A DNA stretch of 64,000 nucleotides from Apophysomyces variabilis (Eukaryota; Mucoromycota; Mucoromycetes; Mucorales; Mucoraceae): positions 124,001-188,000 of the forward strand of contig MZZL01000031.1 in assembly GCA_002749535.1 (NCBI GenBank). Reading direction: 5' to 3'. A program made the translations under genes and the position numbers. This document shows, one piece after another, positions 1 to 12,418 of this stretch. The notes below the pieces were generated by a model. The model ran no database searches. It saw nothing but the letters and a program-made list of their open reading frames with translations, and was not told where the DNA came from. Position 1 is the stretch's first letter, and every line of letters begins with the position of its first letter.

Positions 1-309
1 TTCACTGTTGTTCCTGTGACTCTGTGGGATCCGAAGATGTCGCCCTCAATGATATTTGCCTGTAATGTACCGCTGTTGATAATGTCTGCTGTAAGCTCGC
101 CAGAGGGTAGGATGGGTTGTCCGTAGTGAATGTTGCCGACAGGATCTTGGAACCTTTGGATGATTTTGATAAATAATTAAGACCTTTTTTAAGAGCTAAC
201 GATAGAGATACCTGATAAGACGTGTCCATTCGGTCGAAATCTATGAGCTATTCAGTATCTAAAGGCAAGACAGCAAAATCCTGCTTACAGTATTAAATGC
301 AGATGACAT
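1..309 (-). CDS. Fumarylacetoacetate hydrolase (FAH) family protein, 5' part only
   Basis: Partial gene entering from the right and leaving the window at base 1. Predicted exons on the minus strand are 309-289 (starts ATG TCA TCT), 240-212 and 153 to beyond 1, joined by GT-AG introns with matching phases. The joined N-terminus contains STEWTRLIRFQDPVGNIHYG and then a GEL...ADI stretch. This is the usual N-terminal lid of FAH/YcgM-like hydrolases (W-x-R-L-I/V-R-F, then Y-G-x-P-I). The family hydrolyses or decarboxylates beta-diketo acids such as acylpyruvates in aromatic catabolism or mitochondria; the metal-binding catalytic core lies outside the window. The first exon codes only seven residues. 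The family call rests on the N-terminal motif alone, so the exact substrate cannot be given. Confidence 0.65.
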
Positions 310-622
310 AATGCAGGCAAAAACAAGTGAAAGAAGGAAAGAAGAAAGGTTTCTACTTTAACGATGTTATAAAAAAGAAAACAAAGCCTCGCAGGGGGTT
401 TGGCTTAAAATCACACGCTCTGGCCGACATACAATTGCGTATCACAACAGTGATACATTTAGATTTTCCAGGTCCGCAAAGTGATCAAATAAGAGAGAGG
501 AAAGACAGCTTTCCTGTATTGTGTATGTTTTCCTTGCAAGAAAAGAACATTAACCTAAATCAGTCTTTAGGAACTAAATATGTACATGGTAAATTAAAAA
601 AAATCAAGGGATGAGGTAGATA

Positions 623-2428
623 TTAAATTTGTTCGCTGTAGGGTGATCTTGCAACTTGCTTCCGTTGTTCGCGCTTCATCGCCCACGCCTTAATAAGCAT
701 CATGATAGCAACATAGGAAAGCGTCATTGCGGTCAACGCAACACACACGTTCATCAAGAACATAGAATCCACTTGATTTCGTCGTAACCATAGCAGGGTG
801 CCGGAATTGGAGGCCATGAACAGAATCGAGCCAGCGATCAAGAAGAAAGACCCGACAAGCTCAGTGGGAGGACGGGTAGGTTGAGCATCCACAGGAGGTC
901 TGCGATAAAGGGACAGATAGGTCAAGAAACGGCAGATAGCGGCACAAGACAGCAGAAGTCCCCACATATAATGGATATTGCTGGAATACTGAGTATCCTG
1001 GTGATGGTTTCCCATGGAGATACCGGTCATAAGAACTGTCAATGCTGGGAAAGGATTGAGGGACTGTGTCTGTGCGGTTTCATGGCGAGGCACGTCAAGC
1101 GGAGTATTTAAGATGGAGCGTTCTAGCAAGCGGCGTAACGCACGACTCTCGACCAGGATGCCGATAAGACCGCACCACCACCACATAAACGCCAGGCTAG
1201 CGTGCTCTAAATCCTTATGTTGCCATCGAGAGTCCTGTCCAAAATGTTCCATCCAAGTGTTGGTGATACCATACAAGAAAATCAGACTGCTTTCGACCAT
1301 CTCGAAACTGAACCGACTCGCACCATCAACGCGGTTCCAAGCCCAACCACGGTCGGCAAAGGCACCAAGGTATCGACCAAATGTAAGCGATCCATAAAAG
1401 AAGAAAATCCCCCCTTTGATCAGATGAGCAATGCAGCCAAGCACTTCCCATGATCTACAAAGTAAGTGGTAAGTACTCGATAATCGGGATTTGTTTTCTG
1501 CTTTTCGCAGCAACCAACCTGCACACTCCGTGATAAACGACAAGGCCACTGATGGTTTGTGTAAAAATAAGAACAATAAAGACGCGACCAAGGATGAGAT
1601 GGAACCATCGACAAGCCGTCTTCGTAAATGGGTTATAAGCCATGGTGACAAAAGCTGACTTTACAAATTTTGGAATGTAGGGCAAAAGAACGTTGAAAAC
1701 GCGTAAGACCAGCGATGGCTTCTCTTCCCGCATGATATTGTTTTGTTTATCATATAGGAAATCCTCTTCATTTTCTTCTTCTTCAGCATGATGGCGAAGG
1801 GTTTCCATAGAAGCATCACTATGATGATCGCTATGATGATCACTGGATGAAGACGGCCTATTCATCAGATGAACAGTCTCAAGTCTATCGTAATTAGCTT
1901 CTTGGCTTCTGCCTACGGCGTTCGCTATTTTGCGCACAATGCCCACTGCGAGTTGTGCCAGTAGGAAGAGGAACAAGATCCATCCTATGGAATGGTGTAC
2001 ATTGCCCTTGTAAAGATGTGGCGTAGTATGGCCATACATTTGCCCAAAGAAAAAGCCAAATAAAGCCACTCCAAATGCAAGGAGTTGAGTCGGCACATGA
2101 AGCGATGAACGAGCAATGCCCAACATAACACCTAAGAGAAAAATAATCCATGGTTATTCTTAGGATTTGAACCAAATGGCCGCTTGTTTAAGGCAATTAA
2201 ATAGCAACAAGTCTTACCAATTGGCATCAATATCCAAAAGGCAGCAATCATGAAGGCGACATGAGCGTAGAAATAGCCTTTTTGTTCTGGAAATAGCGCG
2301 TATGACATTGGTTCGTTGCCCGTTGCATTAAACGGTGGTGGCATCTCATCCTCCATCATATGTCCATGCTGTGCAGAGACAACACTTATGAACAACAAAG
2401 CCAAGACTAGAAACCAAGGTTTGTTCAT
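623..2428 (-). CDS. YTP1: Ytp1-like multispanning membrane protein (DUF2427 + Ytp1 domain)
   Basis: Exons 2428-2218, 2131-1519 and 1454-623 give a 551-residue protein with closed phases. A signal peptide (hydrophobic to about residue 20, ending ISVVSAQ) is followed by a His/Met/acidic lumenal stretch (HGHMMEDEMPPP), which is common in this family. The first part (cytochrome b561-like helices, DUF2427) carries the G-H repeats. A variable His/Ser/acid linker follows (SSSDHHSDHHSDASMET), then the conserved Ytp1 core with HLIKGGIFFFYG, FGRYLGAFADRGWAWN and, later, NHHQD. Length and order match fungal Ytp1 proteins, whose biochemical role is not established. Several long hydrophobic segments indicate an integral membrane protein. 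The second intron begins right after the VYHGVCR codons, and splicing restores VCRSWEVLG. The family call is secure; the function is unknown. Confidence 0.9.
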
Positions 2429-4377
2429 TATGAATAAGAAGTAGGTACGTAAGATAAATTAAAGGAAAAGAACGAAGAATGCTGTCTCGTTTGCGGTTGT
2501 TTATAAATATGCATTGTGACATATCCCGGTTTCAAAAGACGCTCTTTACCGAAAACATTTGTCCGATGTCGCGGTGCTCATCAAACCTTTTCACTACAGA
2601 TGATTTCGCATGACCACACGGTGTCTTATTGTATGTATGATTCATGCAAGTCTTTTTTATAACACTTTATCTTCCCAAACTCATGCTCCCCATAAAACCC
2701 GTTTGTCTGTGAATCCCTTATTTCATCCTGCTTTTTCATTATATATCTTTTACCAGGTAATCCCATCCCGACGGATAAATACAATAGACGGCCCGAGCGT
2801 GTCCGTCATCCAATGAGCAACATGGTACTTAGTATAACGTCATACCGATCCTACACCCTTTCAAAAAAGTACGGAGTAGACGACATGCAACCGCATAAAC
2901 CGTAATTCTCCTATAGAGCAACGCAGCCTTGACTTGGCTTTCAATGTCTTCATGCTGTTCATTTGCTGGGATTTTAATAGCAGAAGAGGCAATAGTGAAC
3001 GAACATGGATATCGTGTAGGTGTCAAAAACCTTATATTTCCGCTTGTTTCTGTGTAACTGAACTGAAGGAAAAACATTGTCTAAAATGAAAAAGGCTTTA
3101 CCGAGAACAAGGTTAAACAATGACTGTTCTTGTGATACACCCCGGCTTTATTTTCTTGTATCCACCGGATAGCTTTGTTTGCCCATAAAGAAAGACCATA
3201 GAAAGATGGTCACAGAACCTTCTTTGTCGCCATGGCATGATTTTTAAACAGTAGTATAGCCGGGGTAAGCTGTGGTATAGTGTCAAATCAGATCGCCCGG
3301 TTTATTTATTTCCCGTATCGCGGAAACCTCGGCTGTTGCTCCTTTGCTCACTAATCAAATCAAGCGGACGATCCTTGGTTGAAAGGGCTAGCAAAACTGA
3401 AACAAAAACGCAAAATAAAGAAAAAGACGATGTATCCAAGGAAATCCCTTTGCTGCTAGTACCGGTGTATCCATGGTTACTTTATGTATTGGCGGATAAT
3501 GCCCTCCATTGTTTTTTTTTGGTATGGATTGTATCTTAAGTCTTTGCGGAAATCGGCGATATATTTGTCCATCCGCGATTGAACAAACAAGGGTGAAAGA
3601 ACCTGACCTGTGGCGGACTGTCCTTTTGAACACAAAAAAATTACCCTAGAAAACAAAGAACCATTCTGTTACTGTCACTTAAAAAGATTATCACTTTAAC
3701 GATCATTAGCATTACATTATCCATCACTGTGCTCCATTCAAATCCAATTCCTTGTATAGATACGAGAGGCCGGAAGAGGAAGCAGTTGATTTTCTAGGGA
3801 TAGGGATGGGTGAGTCTAGACATTGCTCCTCATATGACGACGTTACACGCCTTGGGTGTGGTGCCGAGGTTTGTGATAGTCCTCATCCTCTTCCAAAATC
3901 AGCGCCTTTTCTGACATGTGATACAGAAAGAAAAGGATCCAATATTAGCCAAACAGGATGACACAGGGTACACTTTCCCTGTTATAGTCGGTATCAGATC
4001 ACTTGTCCTGTCATGTCATGTCCCCCTTCTGAACGGATTCTTCTCCTTTTCGACGTAATACTATTATGTTCTTGGTTTTTATACAATCCGAATCCGCTAT
4101 GTGTATATAAAAAGGAATGGACCATTCTGGATACCAAATCAATTAAAACGACTGTAGATCTGCCGAATGGGGAGTTCCACGACTTGACCATTTAAGCATG
4201 GCGTCCATTTAGTGTTTGGTACGCCAGCCGTATGTATAAACTTTTGACCTTGTCGTCTGGATCAAAACGACATTCCTATTTCTACTGCACAATATGCACG
4301 ATCCTCATTAAGCATGTTCATCACAGTGTTATATCCGAAGGAACCACTATTCTATCGTTTCCAGTCTTTTATTTTTC
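2429..4377. other. Intergenic, about 1.9 kb
   Basis: This is the region upstream of the Ytp1-like gene and downstream of PEX10. A minus-strand open stretch at 3065-2829 could code about 80 residues (contains FLTPTRYPCSFTIASS and HEDIESQVKAALLYR), preceded by a plausible acceptor CTTCAG. I found no family and no convincing partner exon, so it is not called a gene. I see nothing else that can be supported. Confidence 0.4.
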
Positions 4378-5669
4378 TCAGAAATTATTCAACGGAATTA
4401 GGTGGGAGATATTTACATCACTTCGACAAAGTGGACATTCAGCCTAAAAAGGTGCAAACATGTCGTAAGAAAATAATTAGCGCACGAGCATTTCCCATCG
4501 TACCTTGTTTTGACACCATTCAATAATACATGTCCAGCAGAACAGATGGCCACATGGTGTTGCAGTAGTGACCTTTCGAGGCTCAAGACATAGAGCGCAT
4601 TTCAGCATCTGCATCTGCTCGTAGCTCAACTCCTCCTCTTTCTCGAATTCGTCCATAAAATCAAAATTATCATCTTCAACGACTGATTCCTCCTCCTCTT
4701 TAGGAACAGACAGACGTTTTCGAACGGCCAAATAAGCTTGGATAAGCAATTGGATTGTGATCAACACTCCCAGTATCTCATATCCGACTCTTTCCTCATG
4801 TGGACCCAACTGGCGGGTAAAGATCTGAATTCACCGTTCCTTACGTGAGCCTCTCCTTTCAGTTTTCACAAACAAATTGAACACTCTTGAACACTTACGT
4901 ATCGAATTCCCACAAGACGCTTGGAAAAATTGTAATAAGCGCCAACAAAATAGAAGATAGCCAAGTGAATAGGTCGAACTTGCTTAATAAGATCTTGGAG
5001 AGCTGGTAAGTGCTGAAGAAAATTCAGCTTGGAGGAGGTATTATTCCGTTGCCTTCGTTTCTTCAACGCTGTAACAAGACGTTGATAAAAGTAAGGAAAT
5101 AAAGAATGGGCAAATACGAGACTTGCACGCCGCTATGAAAAAAATAAAACAATAACGTCAACGTTTTCTTACTTATCTCAGTGTATAAGTGACATACCAA
5201 GAAGCCTGGGTAAGTTTGTGTATACTGATTGATTTGAACCAGATCGCAATATTCTTCACCCAATGTTTGCGAACCTTTATGCAGTGTTTATCAGCGGACA
5301 AAAAGAAAGACAGCTATATCTGTTACCCAGCAGCGTTGTCAGTGCATAATAAGAGAAATCGGAAAGTGTCTGTATTTCTTTTTGCCATTGGTGTTGCCGT
5401 CTTGAACCTGTTCCATAAATGATGAACAAAAAAAGGAAATGAGACCTGGCATGAAGTCACCTAGGAATTGCTGACACACCCCGGACATTTGCTCTTGGAG
5501 AATCGTCTGGTAATAGACATCCTTCTGGTTAGCCCTAACTGAGGTCGTAATTTCATAAATGAGTTTCCATGTAACAGGCCCATCAGAAACACTTGCTTAT
5601 ATCAGGCTGGCCCCCCGGGGGAAAGTTTTGTTCTAGTGTTGGTTGGGTATCCTGCTGATTATCTGTCAT
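4378..5669 (-). CDS. PEX10: Peroxisome biogenesis factor 10 (RING-type E3 of the PEX2-PEX10-PEX12 complex)
   Basis: Seven exons: 5669-5593, 5534-5461, 5407-5327, 5274-5198, 5132-4899, 4824-4504 and 4443-4378, giving 309 residues with all phases closing. Family hallmarks in order are [13 protein letters not shown] near the N-terminus, [40 protein letters not shown], and a C-terminal C3HC4 RING ([19 protein letters not shown], then AECPLCR supplied by the last short exon). PEX10 sits in the peroxisomal membrane and helps mono-ubiquitinate the import receptor PEX5. The usual length of the family is about 300-340 residues, so the gene is complete. The start is the first ATG, followed by a Q-rich leader ([16 protein letters not shown]). 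Introns are 52 to 74 nt. The final intron splits the RING between its third and fourth Cys pairs. Confidence 0.93.
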
Positions 5670-5758
5670 TAGGCGTATCGAGGTTGAAAAAGAAGTAATT
5701 GAAAATTAGGGAAACAGTGGGGTAAGGTTTCGCACGTGAAAAAAAAGCCTAGGCCTTG

Positions 5759-5782
5759 GGACACCACGATTAAGTGGTGTCC
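5759..5782. repeat. Perfect short inverted repeat upstream of PEX10
   Basis: GGACACCAC at 5759-5767 and GTGGTGTCC at 5774-5782 are exact reverse complements around a 6-nt GATTAA loop, about 90 bp upstream of the PEX10 start. It could be a protein-binding dyad or a hairpin; no factor is recognised. Confidence 0.5.
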
Positions 5783-6365
5783 GACGAAACGGGATGTTTC
5801 TTGCTCGGTTGAAATGATCGCACAGATATCTCTCACTTGATATCAATGGATAATCAAGTGTAAAGCATAGAGTACTGAAGCTTTGCCCAAAATGTCTAAC
5901 AAAAGATTAAAGTAGTAAGGCAAACCTTCACGACTTTGAGTGGTGCGAAGTGACGAACTGCTGTTTTCGTTGCCATATGAACTAAATTGAAAGCATTTTC
6001 CTTGGGTGGGAGCATGCTCAAAGCAGTAGACAATACCAATCAACATTTATTTGGAAGGTAATAAGTCATGATGGCCTATCCAGGTAAAGACAACGCGTTT
6101 CCATGCGAGAAATGAAGGAGGTAGAGCGTAGATCAGTTTAGCTTTTAAAACGAAAAGGAACTATAATAGTAATTTTATTTGAAGTCGTTACATTGTTGAA
6201 ATGGCCAGTGTTGAACGGATTATCCCTATGATCGCTGATCAAAAGGGGTTGACTTTGGGATTATGTAGGGAATGTTGAATTACAGATTACATGGGCAAAA
6301 TGAAAATGTTGAATATAATACAAAGAAGGGTGGTTTCGGATAGGAGATTATGAAGGAAGCTTTTG
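5783..6365. other. Intergenic between PEX10 promoter and bZIP 3' end
   Basis: AT-rich sequence. A minus-strand open stretch at 6046-5843 (about 67 codons) has no recognisable motif and is not called. Nothing else is seen. Confidence 0.4.
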
Positions 6366-7193
6366 TTATGCTGTTGACGAATGCTTTGCCTTGATGACAT
6401 CCTTCTCAATCAACAGGCCACGCAACCACTTCACTTCCATCTCGAGTTCATTCACTCGGTTTTGGAGCGCCTCGGACTTTGCGGTCATATCACGAACAGT
6501 CTGTTCCATAGCTTGCTCACGCAGTTTCTTCTTGATGCGGAATCGTGCACTTGCAGCAGTGTTGCGACGACGCTTGTCATCCTCACTTGCGACCGTAAGA
6601 TCCTCATTTTCCCGGGTACGCTTATAGGTTGACTTTGTTTTTTGCTGGGCAGGAACAGGCTGCGTCAGCCAGTGAGTCAGGTTTGATGCATCCATCACCG
6701 GGGGTTTTGGAAGCAACAGTTGACGACTGCAGGCTATCGCTGGGGCCAACGAACGAGGAGGGCAACCAACAGATTGTGACTGTTGTTGCTTTTGCTGCTG
6801 TTGCTGTTGCTGTTGTTGTTGCTGCGGAAGTTCAAAATCGAGATAGTTGACAAGCTTTTCGTAAGTGATGGGTTCCATGTCGTTCTCCTGTTGTTCGGCA
6901 GGCTGCGACTGCCCGATCGGAGAAGGTTGTACTGGAAGGGACGGACTAGAAATGTTCGTTTTCTTCTCGTCATCGTAAATGCCCACTCCAGGTTTCACAT
7001 CGAAAGTGAATTGAGCGTTTGTCTTTAAGTCAACAAACAGTTTTAGTAAGGGTATAGAGAGAATTGACTATTCAAGGCTTACCCATAGTGCCAACTCTGC
7101 AGCGGCATCATGCTCTGAGTAGCTTGGTTCAGATGGAGCATCGAACACAAGTGACTCCAGCGGTGAAGTATAGGGTGAATATGGGTACGACAT
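6366..7193 (-). CDS. bZIP transcription factor of the Cys-3/MetR/Zip1-like type
   Basis: Two exons, 7193-7083 and 7022-6366, code 255 residues. The start is the first in-frame ATG (MSYPYSPYTSP); the frame stays open upstream but holds no ATG. A glutamine tract (11 Q, K, 3 Q) lies near residue 100. The C-terminal bZIP has the basic region DKRRRNTAASARFRIKKK, carrying the N-x-x-A-A-S-A-R-F-R signature seen in fungal sulfur and amino-acid regulators (Cys-3, MetR, Zip1/ATF4-like). A leucine-zipper heptad follows (LQNRVNELEMEVKWLRGLL). A dimeric nuclear DNA-binding protein is expected. Which stress or nutrient it answers to cannot be read from sequence. The intron (7023-7082) has GTAAGC...AAAG ends. 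Confidence 0.88.
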
Positions 7194-8809
7194 GGTCTGT
7201 CTTTGCGTGGAAAAAGGGAAAAGGGAGCGATGGAAAAGATCTTTTTTTTTTTCTTTTGGTGGGGGGCAATTGCTTATCAATTTCTTAACCGCGGTCTTTT
7301 GACTCAGAGCCAATGAATGCGAAGCGATAGCGATTTTTCAAGATCAGATAATCCGGCATCGTGACACAGATGGGTATGTGAAACTAGAACGAACCAATTA
7401 TTTTGTCAACTTATCTTTTGCACCCCGAAAACCAAAGAGGATGGCGAACTAAGCAAGCATACAGAACCAAGAGAGACTCACACAGCTAACGAGTATTGGA
7501 TGCCCTTATTTTAAGGTACATGCTATTTGACAATAGGGGTCTTATCCGCAATCACGCACATCTGTAATGGTTTAGGTTTCTCAATCCCAGTGTATTGACT
7601 CAATAATTGTCTTTTTAATAGAGCCCTTTCCTTATCAAACTGCACTTACCATTGCTTCACAGAAGATCATTGTTAGCATCAAATTATCAAATTACGATAG
7701 ATACATAATATTAAAAGATACTTTATGGTTTTAGGACTGATATTAAGCTGTATGTGTTGTGATCTTTTACGCTCTGACACTATCAAAACTTTAAAAAGTT
7801 CTTAACCTGAAATAGTCTGTGTCATGCTGAAGAATCGGATCCATCCATTATGTTGACACTGCTAGAAAACTAATTGACTGCTTCATAGGCAATACTAAAT
7901 AAACGTTGATGTACAGTATAACTCATTGACCAAGAAAAGAAGGAAAAAAGATGTCTTCGAATAGAGTACGTAAAAGTTGCAGCATCTTCGGGTGCATTCG
8001 AACAAAGTTTACATAGTTTATGCCATTTCCATTTCATTGTACAATGGATTTGCATGGAATGTTACATAAATATTACACGTGTAGATACAGTTTATAACTC
8101 GGTCTACTGTTCCCATCAATAATAACTCAATGTCTATCTTGATTCAAAATTGTGTCATGCTTACAGAAAATGACGGGAAAAGAACGAAAATGACATGTGA
8201 AGGAAAAATAAACAAGTGGGTGACATGCTTTCCATTAGCTGTTTTTCTGCTAGATAACCGGAATAATATTTCAAATTCCTAACTGGATCGTATTCACAGC
8301 AGTAAAAATGCAAGAATACACAAAGTACCCTTTATTGATCTTTTTGCAAGTAGGACATCCTGACAACTCGCAGTGCATCTAAATTCTGATATTAAGAAGT
8401 CGATTTCCTTAGGGGATAGGTTGTTAAGAGCATTAGATATGTCATTATTCTAGCTTACAGACTCTGGATGCGTCTTATAGAGGTTTGTGGATTACTTTCT
8501 TTTTCGAGCTAAGTGAATGACATCGAGTTTCAACCTAGCACTATCTAGTTTCTTGGGTTTATTTAGTGGTTCAAATGAGCGCAAAAATAATAATTGTGTC
8601 CGTCCTGGCTAGATCAATCTGATAAAAATTGAGGGGGGATGGAAAAATATCGGGAAAGGGCGTAAGTATCAAAAAAGCACTTATACAACGAAGAAGCGGG
8701 CGACAGCAGGCCGAACAGGGGCCCTGATGCGACGGATAGCTTTTGCGGAGATATCGATATGTATTAGACATGTGGGTTGAATGGACGGGTTGTATTAGAG
8801 GAAATAGAT
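7194..8809. other. Intergenic, about 1.6 kb, bZIP promoter side
   Basis: This region holds the leader of the bZIP gene: a T-rich stretch near 7240-7255 on the plus strand, i.e. an A-rich leader on the coding strand. The rest is AT-rich sequence without coding character. A minus-strand open stretch at 8813-8571 lacks protein-like composition. Nothing further can be supported. Confidence 0.4.
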
Positions 8810-8938
8810 TCAACAGACTTGGCCTTTATGAAAACTTGAGCCAATCATCTCAAGAAGTGAAGCGTTGTGTTGTTTGAGCCTACTAATTTCAGCCTTGGCA
8901 GCAGCGAGTTCTGCTTTTGACTGTTTAACAGTGGGCAT
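8810..8938 (-). CDS. Possible 42-residue helical micro-protein or orphan exon
   Basis: An ATG-to-TGA frame codes 42 residues starting MPTVKQSKAELAAAKAEISR and ending SFHKGQVC. Composition (A/E/K/L rich, heptad-like) suggests an amphipathic helix or short coiled coil and is unlike random intergenic frames nearby. It lies about 585 bp upstream of, and divergent from, the xylulokinase gene. It could be a genuine short gene, a first exon of something unrecognised, or chance. No family is recognised. Confidence 0.3.
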   Translation of the reverse strand: MPTVKQSKAELAAAKAEISRLKQHNASLLEMIGSSFHKGQVC

Positions 8939-9522
8939 GGGGAGAGCTCAAGGATGTGGATGCACTTCTAATATGAGGTAAAGCGGTAGCTAAGCAGAAA
9001 AAAGGACGGCATTGAATTTTATTTTTCATTCGTCGCGACATCTAATTCCACTGGACTGCGACTTTTTGATTTTCATAGTTTGCGAAATTTATTTTTGGGA
9101 GATACTGTATAAGTTTGAATCATTTGGACGGGTTAGCCCTATAGGAGATTTTCTGTAGTTTTTCCACCTAGAATTGACCAAGGTAAACTCTTGGCTGCCA
9201 AAGTTATTGACTTCATTCGCATCCGTATTCTGCGCGATGAATAGACAGAGATGTCAAGTTTGGCTACTGTATACTTCGTTGCACTCATAAGACAACATTG
9301 TATAAATCATGGGAATACAAGGGCTAAATAATAATGTCGTTATTATCAATGTCGTCCTATTTGGTCGTTGCTAGCAAACGGCACCGATCTTTGTACCCCA
9401 CAGAGCAAAACGAGTCGTCTAACCAATCGGATTTTTTTTACAATGGCCCTTTACCTTTTCAGTCAAATGATTTAAGGTCCTAAGAGCCGAAAGCGAGTTC
9501 AATAATCCGCCATTGTTTCGTC

Positions 9523-11275
9523 ATGTCAGTGCCATGTTTCCTCGGATTGGATCTCTCCACCCAACAGCTCAAGTGCACGCTCATTGACGAGTCGCATAAT
9601 ATTTTGTTTGAGACAGCTGTTAATTTTGACCGAGAATTGCCTGAATTTGGGACAACCCATGGCGTGATTCAAAACGGGGATGTGGCCACGACACCGACCA
9701 TGTTATGGGTTAAGTCTTTAGATCTGCTTTTTGAAAAGATAAAAGACACACCATACATCAGCCGTATTCGAGGAATATCAGGTGCTGGACAGGTAGAACA
9801 TCCTCTATAAGTTTACCGTGGGTATTAACCATACTCTTGTTTCAATTAAAAAAAAAAGCAACATGGCAGCGTTTACTGGACTTTTAAAGGCATCAATACC
9901 ATAGCCAGATTGGATCCATCAAAAAGTCTAGAAACACAGTTAGTACATGCGTTTGCAATTGGACAGTCTCCCATCTGGCAAGATGCAAGTACCACTCGGG
10001 AATGCCGATCTCTGGAAGCCCTTGTGGGAGGCCCTGAAGCTCTTGCTCATTTAACAGGCTCTCGCGCATATGAACGTTTTACCGGAAACCAAATTGCAAA
10101 GGTTAGTATATATAATGCCTGTGCTATTTGGATGGTAGCTGAGTGAATTATTTCTCTAAGATCTACCGTGAAAGACGCGATCAATATGATAATACGGCTC
10201 ATATATCTCTTGTCAGTTCGTTCATCGCAACCTTACTTCTAGGGAAGCTGAGCCCTGTAGATGCAGCTGAGGGATCGGGTACCAATTTAATGGATATTCA
10301 TTCTCACTGCTGGCAGAATGACCTATTGGAGCATTGTGGCGGACCAGATCTTCGTAAAAAGCTTCAATTGGAGCCAGTAAACGGTGGTGTTCAACTTGGT
10401 AAGATCAGTCCTTACTACGTACAACGCTACGGCTTTCACCAGGGTAAGTTTGTAGCTTGTAAAATGAGAGGCGACTCGTATTAAGACTTGTTATAGACTG
10501 CGTCATCATGCCATTCACCGGAGACAACTCAGCGACCTTGGCATCCATGAATCTTTCCGAAGGCGATTGTGTCATCTCGTTGGGAACATCGGATACGGTC
10601 CTTGTCTACCTTAAGCGTGACGCGGCTAAGCCAACGATAGAATCGCACTTAATGGCCCATCCTACAGACCAGAACGCATTCATGGGCATGTTGTGCTACA
10701 AGAATGGCTCGCTTACTCGCCAAAAGATACGAGACACGTATGCGAATGAAAGTTGGGACACGTTTAACAAGTATCTACAACAACAGTCGCGTGGTGAAGT
10801 AGGCTTTTATTATTGGATGCAGGAAATTATCCCCTTTGCCAAAGGCATCCACCGCTTTGAAAATGGGTTTCCAGTAGATGAATTTACAGATCCTACGATG
10901 AATATACGTGCTATTGTAGAGTCACAGTTCCTATCCATGCGTATTCGCCTGGAAAGAATGACACAAGCCAAGTTCACTCGCATCCTAGCAACAGGAGGGG
11001 CTGCTACCAATACCGTTCTCTTGCAAGTACTCTCTAATGTACTTGGTCTTCCTGTTTATAAGCAAAAGGGCATGAATAGTGCAAGTCTTGGTGGTGCCTT
11101 GCTAGCAAAATACGGCACAGTGAGCCATCAGCAAAGTTTCAGCGAGTTAATGAACAAGCACAATATCTCTGATATGGAACTTGTGTGCGAGCCTGATAAG
11201 GCATCGACCTCCTTGTACGGTGAAAGGATAAACAAATACATCGAACTAGAAGCATCTATTGTACATGCTACCTGA
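9523..11275 (+). CDS. XKS1: D-xylulose kinase (FGGY carbohydrate kinase)
   Basis: Exons 9523-9792, 9859-10101, 10161-10443 and 10497-11275 give 524 residues with closed phases. It phosphorylates D-xylulose to xylulose-5-phosphate, feeding pentoses into the pentose phosphate pathway. Visible family marks are the N-terminal LGLDLSTQQLK (ATP/phosphate-binding loop of FGGY kinases), GISGAGQQHGSVYW spanning the first splice junction, GSGTNLMDI, DCVIMPFTGDNSATL restored by the third splice, LGTSDTVLV, and the C-terminal ATGGAATNTVLLQVLSNVLG adenosine motif. Length fits fungal xylulokinases, although they can run to about 600. The start ATG opens directly into the conserved strand. Introns are 53 to 66 nt. 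The gene diverges from the small 42-residue frame upstream. Confidence 0.92.
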
Positions 11276-12418
11276 ATATGCCTTTTATAATCGGGGCAAT
11301 TGTAAAAAGACAAAAAGGAGGAAGGGGGAAAGACAGGCTTTTAACATGGACCAATAAACTCTCCGCTTCCCATTGTCCTGATCCAGACAGATTAAGAACC
11401 ATTTTCTGTTCTTCTCCCTGGACGTAACAAAGTTATTCCGGGCTGTAGTTATGCCACGATATGAATACACAATTACTTCATATCGTTTTTTTCAAAAAAA
11501 AAAAAAGGATTTCAAGGATAGTATACTTTGGGATGAAGCGATGTATATGGAACGTAAGTTGTCCATAGAGTTGTACCATGAGAGTACGTAAAAATCTCTT
11601 TCTCTAATTTTTTTGACAAAGTACACAAACGCTTGTCAATATGAGAGCACTTTTGGCATATGTAATATGATGTGCTTTCTATGGTAAACTTACTCCTTAC
11701 AAATGCTAATGTAGTCGATTAAGGGATACTCATTTCCCCTCCTTCTCTTCCCGTCCGGAGGCAAGCCATGGTTTGTTCCACTCATCCACGTTCTTCAGCG
11801 TGATATTCGAAGGGGTTTTATTCCCAAATAAGAAGACATTGGGATGCGGTACGTTGGACAAAGTCATTATTGTTTTATTCTGTCTAATTACAAACTATGC
11901 TATTTTTCCCTTAAAAGCTTGTTCGTGTACCCTATGCCACCAAATTGGATCCAGAGACATGGTATGCGGTTTGTACCACATGAACTCCCAATGCAAACCC
12001 TATTATGTGGATAGACTATGACCAATCCGTCTCTTAGATGGGAAAAGAGGTAACATCGTATTTTGGTCGCTCATTCTTTTTTTCCCTTTTTAGCTCTTTT
12101 GTCTCTAAAACTGCTATTGTGAAATCCAGAAATGTTTACGGATCTTCTCATTTTTTTTGTTTGAAACAATCTTCTAATAGCAATTTTGCATTGATTTGGA
12201 AGGTGTCGCAAAAAGGAACGGAAGGACCACCTATTTTATTATATCTCCCAAAAAAGACAAATACGAATAGTAAACATAGTAATATGAGAAAAAAGGAAAG
12301 GAGTAAAGGATACGAAACAAAAAAAAATTAAAAAAAATGAAAGGAAGGATAACATAATGCATTTGAGCCATCTTACAAAGCAAACGTCTAAATTTTCTCT
12401 TTTTCTTTTCTTCTGGTG
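11276..12418. other. Intergenic between convergent xylulokinase and NDT80-like genes
   Basis: This is mainly 3' flanking sequence of two convergent genes. Around 11770-12020 (+) two overlapping frames look weakly protein-like across a possible intron (about 11850-11920); one is Cys-rich (CSCTLCHQIG, NSQCKPYYVD), the other reads RVPYATKLDPETWYAVC. I could not build a consistent gene, so none is called. Confidence 0.35.

Noticed and set aside
623..1651. Plus-strand open frames overlapping the Ytp1 gene (for example 881-1453)
   Set aside because: They are antisense shadows of conserved exons with no protein-like composition.
7194..7313. Longer N-terminus for the bZIP factor
   Set aside because: The frame is open upstream, but there is no ATG, only TTG, so the start at 7193 is kept.
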